64,000 nucleotides of DNA. Source: Rhea pennata (Eukaryota > Chordata > Aves > Rheiformes > Rheidae). How positions within the stretch are numbered: position 1 is the first letter of the stretch; the number at the start of each line of letters is the position of its first letter. The stretch lies in the NCBI RefSeq assembly GCF_028389875.1, contig NC_084676.1, forward strand, positions 1,922,001-1,986,000. The letters run 5' to 3'. Made by a program: the position numbers and the translations under genes. The notes under the pieces are model-generated. The model was not told the origin of the DNA. It did not search any database and was given only the letters and a program-made list of their open reading frames with translations. Positions 1 to 26,989 of the stretch are shown piece after piece.

Positions 1-3000
1 CCACAAACCTATAATCAAGATACTGTTTAGTCCATGTTGAGCTAGTCTCAAACTTTGGCGCTCCGCTCCACACTTCCATACGAAAGAAAGAAGCTCCTGA
101 AAAGCCTCAGATTCCAAACTAGAGTTTGCTTCAGCTGAGCAAAACATAAAAATAAGAGACATCTAACAGCTTACTAGAAACTATGCTTGTTTATTTTGAT
201 ATTCAAGTAACTTCATATATTACATACACTGTTAACATCATTTTGATTTTTATTAAATCATAAACAACAAATTTTCAAGTAATAAATCAGTCAGGTGCTA
301 CAATATGTTAGGCAAACAAATCCTGTTCTGGCTTTTGACCTGTAAAGAGGTGGGGACGTCATTCAGTATCACAGGATAAATGCATCAACCAGCTAACCAA
401 ACAATTTATACCTTACATATTTTTGAGTCTTTTGAAGATGCAAATTTACAGTCACACAATTTTCATTCTAACTTCAACTTCTGAATGCTTAGCTTGGCAG
501 ACTTCAGCATTCATCCACAAATAACAAATCTAATTTCATATGATTTCCCTTACATGACATAACAGGAGGATATACCTTAGATTTTTTTTTCCAGAAAGAA
601 AAACAGCACTTACTAAGCATTGCATTTTACTAAACCCCAGGTGCCTGCATAAACTATCAAAATAGCAGTAGGTCAAATGGAAAAAAACTTTTCATATTAA
701 TCAGCAATAGTTTAGTAAAAAAGAAAATAAGCAGAACAAGATTTTAGAGTTAACTCTTCTAAAATCTAGAAACATAACAGGACTTTGCCCTAAAGATCTA
801 GCAGAGATATATAGCTCTAACCTACTGCACTTCCTCCCTATAATACCAAAAAAAACTTGAGACAGTGTGCTAGTAAGGTGCTTTCAGACCTCAGTTTATC
901 TGAAAGCTAGCAAAAGAAGCTCCAAGTGACAAGTGGGTACGAGCGACGCACCGCCACACGTGCGACGAGAGGGTCTCCAGCACGCATGGAAACGGGCTGT
1001 CACAGGGCCCAAGCTGCGGGCAGCACTGCCGGGTTCCTCGAGCTCGGGATCCACAGGCAAGGCGCGTCCCAGAGGCGGAAAGCACCCGGCTACGCTGAAA
1101 ACCACCGAGAGCCCAAAGCTGCGGAGCAGAGATGCGCACCCCGAGACAAGGCTTCTTCTCGCGCTCTGCTGTGAGACCTGACAGCTCTACGCTTCGCGGA
1201 CTCCGGCAGCGTGGGAGAGTTTGCAAACGTCTTCCCTGTTGACACTGGTCTCCTCTGCATCTGAGCTACAGCTGCATATTTATAGCAGCCCCTTTCTCTT
1301 AACCATATCAGAAAGGATGTAAACGGTGACATAAGCCAGACTCCAAACTTTTCAAAAATGCTTCAAAAAGCATGACTAGTGAGACTAATGAAAAGGTTGA
1401 AGCCAGCATGCAATAACAGTATTAAAAAGTGTTTCCATTAAGAACAGTTACAGAAAACAGATTCAGAAGAAGATACACAGAGAAAGGGAGGAGAAAAATC
1501 AGTCTCCCTCAGAGGAAAAGAGAGAAAAGGAGGAAGAAGTTGGTCTAACTAAATGTAATAGGTTATGACAAGAAACAAAAACAGATGCAAGACAAGGCAG
1601 AGCTGAACAGGATCCTCAAAGTAAGGTGAAGGGGAAAAAAAGTGGCAAGTTTCTATCAGAGCTCTGAAGAGAATTGTTTTCACTGCTTTCTAACATCACA
1701 CCAGCATTTTTCAATGACTTGTTTAGAAAGCTGTAACTGATGCAAACAAATAGCATAAACGGACTTTTAATAATCTGTTTTTTCCTTATCACAAGGGACA
1801 AACACAGGACCTGTATTTTGGGTAGAATGAAGTAACAGAACCAAGGAGGAGGCTGCCGCAATGAAGAAATTGGGAAATGACCAAGGAGTGCACAAGTATG
1901 TTAGTCACTGGGACAGGAAGGGTGGGTCGGCGTTTGGATGTTGGGAAGGCAGTGGCAGGACTTGCTTAAAAGCCGAGATGCACTTGCAACTCCAGCAGAA
2001 GCAGCAGTAAACTAATCTAACAGAGAGCAGTGATGATTTGCACGCTTAGAGCAAATTAGAGAGCATAAGTTTGCAACTAGGGAAACAATAACAATTAATT
2101 GCATGGTATTTATAGCTCTCAGCAGCCAAAATGTTACTTCACAGAAGACTGAATTCATATGCAAAACTGTGCAGTACACAAGAGGGAAGACAAAGAAATA
2201 GCTAACTTGTGAGGCTAAAGTCAGCTTCATAAATATGTTACCACATCATCTATCGTATTAGGTGCTTAGGCTATTTTCAGCCTTGGAGCAAGTGTTGCTA
2301 TTGCTGTATTTCCCAGGTAGAAGTACTCTGTTTCCCAGCATATGGAAAAAGTCTTGTGCATTAATTACTCTGGATTTCTGCTTAGCCAGCAGACATAGAA
2401 GATTAGCTTCTGAATTTGGAGCAGGTCATTCAAAGTTAACAAACTGGAGTCTGTTTTTGATTTCTTCCCCCCCCCTTTTACACAAATAAAAAGCTCACTA
2501 CAGGAACTGAACCCTCTATTCTGAAATCACAAGCAGTAAGGACAGGTTTCCAAAGGTGTTTAGACTTGTCAAAATCCCAGTAGCAGCTTCTTTAAGTACC
2601 TACTAACTTTGAAAATTTGGCATGTAGTGAGAAGACAAGAATCCATCTCATCTAATTCCAGTTCATATCCCCTTGCTTAATACATTCTTCAAAAATTATT
2701 TGCAACCAGTATGATCAATATATTTTTGGTTGTTTTAGTTAAGGCCATTTGACACATTACTATGTGGCTGTACAGCAGATTAAAACTACCAAACTCAAAC
2801 CTCTATAAACAGCAGAAGATACTAAACATGACATCTTTTTGTGTGTTTAGTAATAACAATGGAACTAAAAAACCTGCCTGCTGTATAAGCTAATAGATAA
2901 ACTGTATGGACACAACATACCCTTATGGATAGCAAAAAAGTGTCAGCTTTAAGGTAAAAGGATAGACACAGCTACACATCAAAAACATGTTTGAGCAGCT

Positions 3001-3815
3001 GAATCTATGAAAGTGAGCTTGTGTTTTTTTTTTTTTTTTTTTTTTCTTTTTTTAAAGTGCAAACACTAAACAAACAAGGCTAATCCCTGTTTTTAGATCA
3101 AAACTTTCTACTCGCCAATTGGGAACGTGATTCCTCCGGGCAAGCGGCATCAGGCCAACGCGCCAGTGCATGAGCTGCGACCGGGCTGCAACCAAGGGAG
3201 AAGAAAGTACCTAACGGGGGAGAGGCGGCGGCGGCGGGGGGGCCCGGCGGTGTGCCGGGAGGGGAGGGCAGGGCAGGGCAGCGAGGGGCCCACGCGGCTG
3301 GTGCTGGGAACAAGCCGGCACCGTTAGCAGCTCTGAACAGTCAGATCACCGCACTTTCGCCTTTAACTGCTACGGCGGGTGTTTCGGAAACCACCGTCCA
3401 ACTCAGCAAGAGCCGCTGAGCGGCAGAAGCGGTGCGGGACCCGAGCGGAAGGAAAGGAGAGTTTAAATCGCCCGGCGACCGCCACCGGGGCGCCGCCGGC
3501 GGCACCTCCGCGCCCGGGCTCTCGGCTGCTTCCAGCGCAGCGCGCAGGCGGCCGCCGCTCGCGCGCTCCGCCTCGCCTCGCCGCGCGGGCCGGGCCGGGC
3601 CGGGCCGCCCCCCGCCGCGCACCCCGGCCGCCCCTTTTCTCGGGGGAAACGAGTGCGGAAAACGACAGCGGCCGCAGGGGCGAGCGGCCGCCCGCCGCCC
3701 CTCACCGGCGTTCCCTCGCGGCGGGCCGCCGCCGCCCGGGCCGGCACCTGCGGCAGGTGCGGGCGGCGCCGCCGCCCCGTCCCGTCCCGTCCCGCCCCGT
3801 CCCGCCGCCACTCAC
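1..3815 (-). other. DIAPH1: DIAPH1 intron 1 (5' part, continues off the window)
   Basis: This non-coding stretch lies just downstream, on the minus strand, of the first DIAPH1 coding exon, so it is the beginning of intron 1. It is AT-rich apart from a GC-rich, CpG-containing patch at about 925-1260 and a run of T with one interruption at about 3024-3055. I see no exon that continues the diaphanous protein here, as expected if the next exon lies beyond position 1. The open frames in the GC-rich patch resemble nothing I recognise. Confidence 0.75.
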
Positions 3816-3932
3816 GAATTTCTTGGACTTGCTGGGGTCGCCGGGCCCCGCCGCCGCCGCCTCCTCGGGCGCCGGGGCCTTGCCCCGCTTCTTGTCGCGG
3901 CCGCCGCGGGCCGAGCCCGCGCCGCCCTCCAT
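3816..3932 (-). CDS. DIAPH1: DIAPH1 first coding exon (diaphanous-related formin 1, N-terminus)
   Basis: The exon encodes 39 residues from ATG at 3932 and ends in phase 0 at a GTGAGT donor (minus strand). The peptide begins MEGGAGSARGGRDKKRGK and ends DPSKSKKF. Human DIAPH1 also starts with a glycine-rich stretch, then RDKKKG and KSKKF just before the GTPase-binding region, so the match is in motif order and exon length rather than full identity. DIAPH1 is a Rho-controlled formin that nucleates and elongates straight actin filaments and stabilises microtubules; its catalytic FH1-FH2 half is outside the window. The start sits in a CpG island. The neighbour HDAC3, on the same strand, is the syntenic neighbour in mammals, which supports the call. 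Confidence 0.87.
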
Positions 3933-4305
3933 GGCGCCGCCGCCGCCGCCGGCTCCTCAGGCCGCCGAGCCCGCGCTGCCCAACGGCCCCGGCCGCGCCC
4001 GGCCGCGCCCCGCCCGCCTCATCCCGCAGGCAGCATCTCATTAGCCTCATGAATATGCAGGAGGCGCCGCCGCCGCTTCCGGCCCGCCGCGCGCGCACTT
4101 CCTGCCGCCGCCGCCGCCGCGCGCGCCCCCCGCCGGCGGGCGGCCCCGCCCCCAGCCCCGCCCCCAGCCCCGCCCCCGCCCCGGCGAGGCGGCCCGGGGG
4201 CGGCGGAGCGCGGGGGGCCCGGCCCCGGCCCCCTGAGTGAGTGTCGGCGCCCCGGAGGAGGGGGCCGGGGTTCTGTCGTCTGGCAATTTTCCCACTAACG
4301 AGCCT

Positions 4306-4326
4306 TAAAAAAAAAAAAAAAAAAAA
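4306..4326 (+). repeat. A-homopolymer, about 20 bases
   Basis: A run of A follows CCTTA. An AATAAA lies just after it instead of before it, so it does not look like the tail of a processed retrocopy. It is a simple length-variable tract at the edge of the DIAPH1 CpG island. Confidence 0.8.
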
Positions 4327-4480
4327 GCCAATAAAAGCATCGCTAGGAACGAATAAACGCGAGCTGCAGCTCCAGCAGCCGCGGCAGAAGCAGCCGTGAA
4401 GGCTGAGGCGCCTCTTCCCGAGAGCGCCCGCTCCTCCAAATAACTCCAGGCACGGCCGCAAGCCGGGGGTCGGCAGCGCC

Positions 4481-4501
4481 CCCCCCCCCCCAAAAAAAAA
4501 A
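4481..4501 (+). repeat. C-run followed by A-run
   Basis: A C homopolymer is followed directly by a run of A upstream of DIAPH1. It is a simple-sequence tract and a likely spot for assembly or polymerase-slippage errors. Confidence 0.7.
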
Positions 4502-6528
4502 CGTGGTCAGAATTTAACACGCTCGAAAAACACTCCGGTGAATTAGACTGAGCGGCAGCGTGGGGTCCCCGGCGCTGCGCGAGGCGCGCGTGGTGGCACG
4601 CCGCGGGGGATCCTCTTCCGAGGTGCTTCCGTATTCTTTCCTTCAGTGAAGGCGCTTCACCTTCCGCGGCACCACAGAGAACAGGCAGGGCCAGGATGGC
4701 CGGGCACCAGTTCACCCACGCGGGTGTTATCTGAGCGTGCCTGAAACATCCCACTCACGCGCTCTGAGGGTCCTTCTGAGGCTGCAACATGGTTCAGGTC
4801 ACAACCCTTCTCTAAAGGTAGTGGTGCCAGTGATCTAAGGTCCGCTTCAGCAAGCAAAGGCCTTTGGGCTTTTACTTACCTATTGTTTTGCTGCCAACAT
4901 ACCATAGTATTTCTCCCAACCTTTTTTTCTACCACCTCCTGGAGGATCGCTAGGGAATTTCCACCCTCCATCCATCTGGGCCTCAGGTTGTTTCTTTTTC
5001 AAACAAGCAGGCACAGGATATTTCGAAGGGTGCCAAGCTCAGGATAAAAAGGATGCTTTTGTTTCAAGTTGGATTCCTTCAGCCCTTAGCCCCTATCCCT
5101 ACAGGGCAATGGGGCATCCATTCTGGGTATCCAAACTAGCCATGCTGTGTGTCCAGCCCCCAGGAGTCGGCAGACGCGTCCCTAACGGGAAGGGTTAGAC
5201 CCGAGTGTGCGAGCACTGTTGCAGAAGCCTCACAATCCACCACTTGGATTATACATGACGTTTTTCTAAAACATCACTACTGCAGTGGCAGCTTGATCAC
5301 ATCCTTGGAGTAACAACAACATGCATTCATTTCCAGCTAGCCTTTCTCTCTTGAAACATGATCTATGCAAATACTAAAATAGAAATAAAGCAGAGTTACT
5401 CACCAAGGACAGGATCATCTCTGAATGTATTCACTCTTCAGATCCAAATGAATTCTTAGGACCTGTTCATCTAAGTTTCTGTTAAATAGAACTGAGGTAC
5501 AATGCAGTGGCAAAAACAGTCGCACCTTTATTCAGCACCCAGCATTACATCCTGTTCCCACCAAAAGATTTGCAAGTCACCTTGCAGGGCAGCATAGCCG
5601 CACTTGCTTGTTGATAAACTGAATTATCAGAATAATGCCCACGCATCTTTCCTGCTTATGTCATAACTAGTATTTGATGCACAGTATGCAAGCCTGAAAC
5701 AAGCAGCTATTCAAAAGTGCATTCATCAAACAAGTCCAAGTTTTCTCCTTTTAATGACAAGAAAATGCTTGTTTGCTTCTGTTCCATTTGCCCGTGAAAT
5801 CCCAGAATATGCTCAACAAAACACAGTCCTGTCTCCTCTCTGAAAGGAGGGAGGACACTTCTAATGCCAAGCACCCATTTTCCCAGATTCACACCACGCA
5901 AGACCACTCTGACATTGACCTGAAAATGTTTTGAGGGGATAGTCAAGGCATCCTCTGTAATTAAAGCCAAGCTGCTCCTAGTCACGGAGGTGCATCCATG
6001 TTCCAGTCTTACAGTCACTATGTGCTGCTGATGACTAAGCACTCTTCCTTTTGCTGCCAGTTCAGTTGTGGAGCTCCACTGACTCGCCTTGCTTCCAAAC
6101 GGGGAGCTAGTGACTCATCTGTGGCCTCCAGGTTAAATTACGTCATTCACTGTGTCCAAGGGGCAGCTGCTAGTACAGGACAGTACCTTGTCTTCCCTCT
6201 CTTTTCATCTCCTTTTAAGCACCTGCTCTAGTCACTCTGTTGGTACCCAGTCATTTTTGTAAGAGCTGTTTAAGGCTTTTGGTCTTAATTTCCAAAGCAA
6301 TTAGTGAGCCAGGTCAGGCTATATGAAAAGTCGTCATTTCAGATTATCAGCACTGATCAGAGCTGTGTTCCTCTGGGACAACTGCAGATTGCAAAATCCG
6401 AGGAAAGCACAAGGCTGGCCTGTTAGAACACCTCCTTGGCCAAGGTGGGTCAGGCTCTGGAGGGGACTGTCAGAGGGATCCACAACTCTGTCACCATTAG
6501 CATACTTCCCAGATCAAGGGCTTCCACC
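4502..6528. other. Intergenic DNA upstream of DIAPH1
   Basis: I see no exon, RNA gene or recognisable repeat here. The short open frames on both strands have no family resemblance and no supporting splice context. Confidence 0.5.
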
Positions 6529-8590
6529 TCAGAGAACCACAGAATCGGTAAGTTTGGAAGGGACCTCTGGAGATCATCTAGTCCAACCACCCTGCTCAAG
6601 CAGGGTCACCTAGACCATGTTAGACAGGATTACATCCAGGCAGGCTTTGAATCTCTCCAGGAAAGGAGACTGCACAACCTCCCTGGGCAACCTGTTCCAG
6701 TGCTCTGTCACTCTCACAGTGAAGAAATTCCCCCTCACCTTCAGGTGGAACTTCCTGCGGTTCAGTTTTTGCCCATTGCCTCTTGTCCTGTCACATGGGA
6801 CAACTGAAAAGAGTTTGTCCCTGCCCCCTTGACACCCTTCAGGGACTTGTACACATTGATAAGATCCCCCCCTCAGTCTTCTCTTCCCCAGGCTGAGGAG
6901 GCCCAGCTCGCGCAGCCTTTCCTCGCAGGGCAGGTGCTCCAGCCCTCTGATCATCTTTGCAGTCCTATGCTGGACTCTCGCCAGTAGCTCCATGTCTCTC
7001 TTGTCCTGGGGAGACCACAACTGGACACAGTACTTGAGATGAGGCCTCCCCAGGGCTGAGTAGAGGGGCAGGATCACCTCCCTCGACCTGCTGGCAGCAT
7101 TCTTCCTAATGCACCCCAGGAGACCATTGGCCTTCCTGGCCACAAGGGCACATTGCTGGCCCATGATCAATCTGTCGTCCACCAGCACTCCCAAGTCTTT
7201 CTCTGCAGAGCTGCTCTCCAGAAGGTCAGCCCCCAGCTTGTACTAGTGCCTGGGATTATTTTTTCTTAGGTGCAGGACTCTGCACTTGCCCTTGTTGAAC
7301 CTCAGGAGGTTCCTCTCTGCCCAACTCTCCAGCCTGTCTAGGTCTCTCTGAATGGCAGCACAGCCCTCAGGTGTGTCAGCCACTCCTCCCAGCATCCACT
7401 CCTCCTCCATCACCAGCAAACTTGCTGAGGAGGCACTCTGTTCTCTCATCCAGGTCATTGATGAAAACGTTGAACAGGATGGGACCAAGTACTGGGCCCT
7501 GGGGGACGCCACTAGCCACAAGCCTCCAACTCGACTCCATGCCACTGATGATGACCCTCTGAGCTCTGCCATCCAGCCAGTTCTCAATCCACCTCACTGT
7601 CCACTCGTCTAACCCACACTTCCTGAGCTTATCTAGGAGGATGTTATGGGAGACAGTGTTGAAAGCCTTGCTGAAGTCAAGCTACAAGTCCACTTCTCTC
7701 CCCTCATCTACCCAGCCAGTCATTCCATCATAGAAGGCTATCAGATTGGTTAAGCAGGATTTCCCCTTAGTGAATCCATGCTGACTACTTCTGATCACCT
7801 TCTTTTCCTCCATATGTCTGCAGATGACATCCAGAATGAGCTGTTCCATCACCTTTCCAGAGATGGAGGCGAGGCTGACCGGCCTATACTTGCCTGGGTC
7901 CTCTTTCTTGCCCTTCTTGAAGACTGGGGTGACATCGGCTTTCTTCCAGTCCTCAGGCACCTCTCCAGTTCTCCAGGACCTTTCAAAGATGATGGAGAGC
8001 GGCTTGGCAACAACATCCACCAGCTCCCTCAGTACCCGTGGGTACATCCCACGTACCCAGAACCCGTGGGCCCATGGATTTGTGGATGTCTAGCCTGCCC
8101 AGAAGGTCTCTAATCCTATCCTCCTCAACCAAAGGAAAGTCTTCCCTTCTCCAGACTTTCTCCCTCATGTCCAGGCTGCAGGAATCATGAGGGCTGTCCT
8201 TAGCAGTGAAGACTGAAGCAAAGAAGGCATTCAGTAACGCTACCTTCTCTGTATCCCTTGTCACCAGAGCCCCTGCCCCATTCAGTAGCGGGCCCACATT
8301 TTCTCTAGTCCTCCTCTTGCAACTAATGTATTTGAAGAAGCCCTTCCTGTTGCCCTTAACATCCCTTGCCAGACTCAATTCCAACTGGGCCTTAGCCTTC
8401 CTTGCCGCATCTCTACGTACTCTGACTGAATTCCTAAAATTCTCCCAAGTAGCCTGTCCCCTCTTCCACAGTCTATTTTCTTCCTCTGTCAGAATTTGGC
8501 CAAGAGCTCCTTGCTCACCCATGCAGGTCTCCTGCCCCTTCCACTGCGCTTCTTACTCATAGGGATGCACCGCTCTTGAGCTTGGAGGAA
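6529..8590 (-). mobile_element. CR1 LINE retrotransposon, 5'-truncated, minus strand
   Basis: About 2.06 kb of CR1 reads on the minus strand. The 5' break lies in the region encoding LLQAQERCIPMSKK (about 8590). The reverse-transcriptase part follows: WKKADVTPVFKKGKK and KYRPVSLAS near 7890-7960, [22 protein letters not shown] near 7440-7520, and the C-terminal stretch EHWNRLPREVV ending at a stop at 6610. A short 3' tail carries the CR1 hallmark GGTTGGACTAGATGATCTCC and ends in two imperfect 8-bp repeats (ATTCTGTG-like) at about 6529-6545. The reading frame is broken into at least three frames, and the catalytic FADD box reads FAGD, so it is a dead copy. The 3' tail resembles the avian CR1-J group as I remember it. 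I found no clear target-site duplication. Confidence 0.93.
6589..6606. other. Hairpin in the CR1 3' tail
   Basis: ACCCTGCTCAAGCAGGGT is an interrupted palindrome with a 7-8 bp stem and tiny loop, 60 bases from the element's 3' end. In CR1 the 3' end is recognised by the element's own reverse transcriptase, and this stem is part of the usual tail. Confidence 0.7.
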
Positions 8591-9904
8591 ATACGATAGG
8601 AGATTTTTTTTCACGCTAAAATACAGGAAAGAAAATACAACGAGAGAGGACAAAAATAATCTCTAGGAACTTTGTTATTGAATTTTTTTCACCCTTCTGT
8701 GATTTCTGTTGCCCATCAATAACAGCAACTAAATGCAGTCAGTTGACACTCACTATGTACATTATAAACTGCAGCCGTTTTATGTATTTGTGCAAGTTTG
8801 TTCTCAAACATTTCCTAATGTTAATTAAATCCGGCTTAATTTAATTTCAGTTGTTACCAGACTATCCTGTATTTTATAAAGCAGCTTACCAGTCAATTTT
8901 GCCTTAGGTATGTATCATGACCCAACATTCAAGATCTGCAAGTTTGCCACATTATCTAGCAGTGTATTACTGCTGCAGATTACTATGGATTTCAATACTT
9001 GCCTTGTTCCTATCCAGTTCACTAGGCATCTATTATTGTGTGATGTCAGACACAAGTCTAAATGAACCTTTGGTTTGAATAGCATAGACTGCACAAGTGA
9101 TACATACCATATCACAAAGAGGAAAGAAAGCACTTACATTTCTCTACTGTGGAAGGACTGGAGCTTGAAAAGGCTGCCAGGAGATGGTTTATCATGGAAT
9201 AGAAAGAGTTGTGGGACTCAAAGTGCAGGAGGAAGAGCAGTGCAATTGAACTTCCCAGTATTTGTTGCTTCTTAAAGGTAATGGATGTATCTCAATGCAA
9301 ATAGGACAGGTAGTTCTGACTAGGAACTGGCTGTGGGGTTTTTGCAAAGTTTATAATCTTCACCAGTAAGAGATGGAGCTGCAAGGGGAGGAAGTCCCTC
9401 TTCTTTGGAAAAAGCAAATATTGACTACTACCAGAGGTGAGAGACTGGGTTTATGTAAATCAGCTCTGATGCATTTGATGACTCCATCAGATGAAACGAG
9501 CTATCTCTCTGATGCTATCAGATGAAACATGAACTGGAATTTAAAAAAAAGTTATTTTCTGTTCATACTCAAGTCTTTGTTTTTAAAAACTCTGGCCATT
9601 GTATCTGTATTTTGCGTCTTCTGATTTGCAAACTACAGCATCTCAGTTAAAGGACATAAGGAACACAAATATGGCTGAACAAACCATAGGGCAAGCACAT
9701 AGCGATACTTCTACAGAATATATATTCAGTCTCCAAAAATGTGCACCTAGAAGTATCTTTGCATTTAACAACCTTGATGCTTTTTTTTCTAGTCCCTTTT
9801 TGAACCCCCAAAAGCTTTCAGTATTCACAGTACCTCATGCTAAATTGCACTGCTCATCCAGGTGTGAACAAAGCAACCTCATTCTTTTGAGCTCACCACT
9901 CACT

Positions 9905-10150
9905 AGCTTCATTTGATGCTCCTCTAATTCTTGTATTAGGAGAGATTTTCTCTGACACCTGTGACTTTATAGAACTTACGGATCCTTTTCCAACTCATTT
10001 TTCTCTTCCCAGCTAATGAATCCTTGTCCACTGAGTCATTCCTCATACAGAAGCTGTGCTATACCTTTGATCAGCCTCAGTGTCCTTCTTTATAGCTAGT
10101 CTAATTCTGCTATAACCTTCTGGAGAAGGCAGTGCACACAGAGCAATGCA
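9905..10150 (-). mobile_element. Ancient CR1 LINE fragment
   Basis: The plus strand shows the reverse complement of an old CR1 3' region: a TTTGATGCTCCTCTAATTCTTGTATTAGGAGAG-type start, then a 'gactttatagaactt' block, a 'tcttcccagcta' block and 'ctcatacagaagctgt'. It is much more diverged than the copy at 6529-8590. The limits are approximate. Confidence 0.6.
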
Positions 10151-10549
10151 CATCATTGCCTGAGATATCCTAAGTTGTTTGCCCTAGGACACTGGTCAAT
10201 TAGGGAGGAAACAAATGTAGAGAATCCTGGATGCAAAAAGACTATTTCTCTAGGCACACAGTGGAAGTAATGGTGAATTATTGCCTGTTTTACACCAGCT
10301 AAGCGAGCTGTAGCTCACTTATGGCCATGTTTTACCTGCCCCCCTCCCCCCCCGCCATAATTCTGAGACCTTGGACTGGCAGTTGTGTAAACAGCCTGAC
10401 AGGAAGAGGCGTAGCCTGTGAACACATCCAACAGACCCGGTCAAGTCAGTGTCTCCCTCTGGCCCTCACATCCCAAGTTACATACCTTCTGTTCAATACT
10501 TCCTGAATCATCTTTTCCTCTTTTACCTCTCCTGTTTTTCCATAGAAGC

Positions 10550-10555
10550 TTTATT
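10550..10555 (-). terminator. Candidate distal HDAC3 poly(A) signal AATAAA
   Basis: This is a perfect hexamer on the minus strand, 1.7 kb past the HDAC3 stop. It could serve a longer 3'UTR isoform. Confidence 0.3.
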
Positions 10556-11104
10556 GGCAGAGGCTATTGTACAGAACATATGAAGAACATCAATCCATGC
10601 AGGCTCATGGATAAATGAGATATGACCAGCATCATGGGGCTGGGGAGGGGGAATGAAGAGGCAGTGTGTGGCAGGTCTATGAACAAAGAGAAACAGTCAC
10701 TAACACAGGCTTTAGGAAAGTGAGAATGCGGCAGATTCTTATGCAGGCTGCAACTCAAAGAAACAACATTTAAAACTATTACTGGAAAGGTTGCTTAAAC
10801 CAGCTTCGTAGCTTCCTGCAAAGCTTTTACTGGAATCAGAGGGATAAGCAGGACCTGTCCTTTCGTACAAGAATTCAAGACTCTCTCCTCATTGTGCACT
10901 GAAGCAGAAAACTCGCTGGCATGCACTCAAGAGGAGCTGAATGCCCCTCATTCATCTAGCAAAAAGGAGGCTTCACAGGTGAGACAGCAGAGGACACTAC
11001 CCTATGATACATGTATTCTCAGTCCTTGACAGGACAGGAGCCAAAAAGGAATGAGTATTAAAGAGACGAACAACAGGTCAGGTAAGAAAAATACTGCCTC
11101 TTGA

Positions 11105-11110
11105 TTTAAT
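11105..11110 (-). terminator. Candidate HDAC3 poly(A) signal ATTAAA
   Basis: This is the common variant hexamer on the minus strand, about 1.16 kb past the HDAC3 stop. It is the nearest good signal to the stop that I could find. Confidence 0.4.
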
Positions 11111-12265
11111 GTTTAAAGACATCAGTAAACAAACAGAACAGTACAGACAGTATGAGGCTAAACTCCTCCCATCTCCCCTAACAGCATTCTCCAAACCGTG
11201 ACAGATGCCAGGTGATGACTCGGGAGATGGAGCAGCAATCTCTGAGATTGCAGGGATGGCCAAGAGAAATGTCTTTGCTGTGTGAGGGCAAGAGAGGAGT
11301 TACAGGAAGCAGCTTCCCTCACCCCTGAACAGAGTGATGTCTCTTGGGCACAGTCAAGAAGGAATGCTTTTCACTCCAAGTGAGCAGCCCAAATCTTTTT
11401 CAAACACATAAAAGGGTCATGTGTGAACTGGGAAAACATGGCTGGAAGCTACACTAAAGGTGCAAGACACAGTATGTACTGACCTCGGCAACCAAACCTG
11501 TGTTCCACAGTGATTTTAGCCTCTTGAAGAATGATAAAAAAACAGGAGAGTTAGGTCCAGGTTGGCAAGTGCTGCAGTACTTGCTTGTGAATGCACAACT
11601 AAGTAAGGGGGGAACAAACACGACTATACTCTGCATACATTCTTCTACCCTGCTTCATCAAGCTGCTCCCTGCTCCAGTCACACCCCCAGCCCCCAGCTC
11701 AGAACTGGCCTTGTCTTCTTGAATGGTTTTCCTCAAGCTGTGGAGCATCAGGTGGTTAGAAAGGTTATCAGGAAGCAACTCTCAGTGCAAGCTTCAGAGG
11801 AATTGGTACCTGAGTAGAGGGCTGGGGAAACCGGGATGTATCACGTGTTGTTGCTGAAGAGAGGCAGAGATTCTAGGCACAAGCACTCCAGCTCCCACCT
11901 TTCTGTCAGAAGCCTGCACTGCAGTTAAAGGAGCTGACTGAAAGCCAGTGCAGATCAGGCTCTGGAAGTAGTTGAATGTCTGCCAGCCAGAGTCTACAGC
12001 ACAGATTTGAGCACTACTTGGATTTCCATTTCCCAGAGTGGTGACAGGTGGAACCCTGACACATGGCAGGCAGTAAGGACCACGTTTCACTGCTCTCTGC
12101 CTCTCCAGGTAGCAGAAACACGCACTGCTGCTGTTTCTGCTGCCACCACCTGCAGTCAAATACGAAGGGGAGGGCAAGCCGGCTCACATGTGCCCCAGTT
12201 CACTGCACCAAGCACCAATGTCCACTGTGGGACCACCCATAGTCCAAAGTCCCACATCATAGCCC

Positions 12266-26816
<14,551 letters not shown>

Positions 26817-26855
26817 GGCGGAGAGGCCGCAACCGCCGCCGCCGCGCGCACACGC

Positions 26856-26863
26856 TGACGTCA
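26856..26863. promoter_or_regulatory. Perfect CRE palindrome TGACGTCA
   Basis: The full cAMP-response element lies 40 bases upstream of the HDAC3 start codon, inside the CpG island. CREB/ATF factors bind this palindrome. Whether it is in the core promoter or the 5'UTR depends on an unmapped transcription start. Confidence 0.7.
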
Positions 26864-26892
26864 TCGCGCCGCGACCGGCCCGAGCCCGCCCC

Positions 26893-26923
<31 letters not shown>

Positions 26924-26989
26924 GCGCGAGAGGCGTGGCCCGGGGGTGGGGCCGCGCAGGGGGGAGCGGGCGGGGCGCGAGGCGCGCTG

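Larger units (their letters stand above)
3200..4450 (-). promoter_or_regulatory. CpG island / promoter region of DIAPH1
   Basis: This is a dense GC and CpG block surrounding the DIAPH1 start codon, flanked by ordinary AT-rich DNA. At 4145-4190 there are several tandem GC boxes of the form CCCCGCCCCC, which are Sp1-type sites. A short AT-rich island at 4031-4062 interrupts it. No clear TATA box is visible at the expected place. Confidence 0.75.
8591..12265 (-). other. HDAC3: HDAC3 3' untranslated region and downstream intergenic DNA
   Basis: No coding exon is seen below the HDAC3 stop codon at 12266. Two minus-strand poly(A) signals are candidates: ATTAAA at 11105-11110, giving a 3'UTR of about 1.2 kb, and AATAAA at 10550-10555, giving about 1.7 kb. 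I cannot choose between them from sequence alone. The rest, apart from the CR1 scrap, is featureless. Confidence 0.45.

Noticed and set aside
3463-4461. 332-residue minus-strand open frame over the DIAPH1 start
   Set aside because: Lies in a different frame from the recognised DIAPH1 exon, made of GC-rich low-complexity residues in a CpG island.
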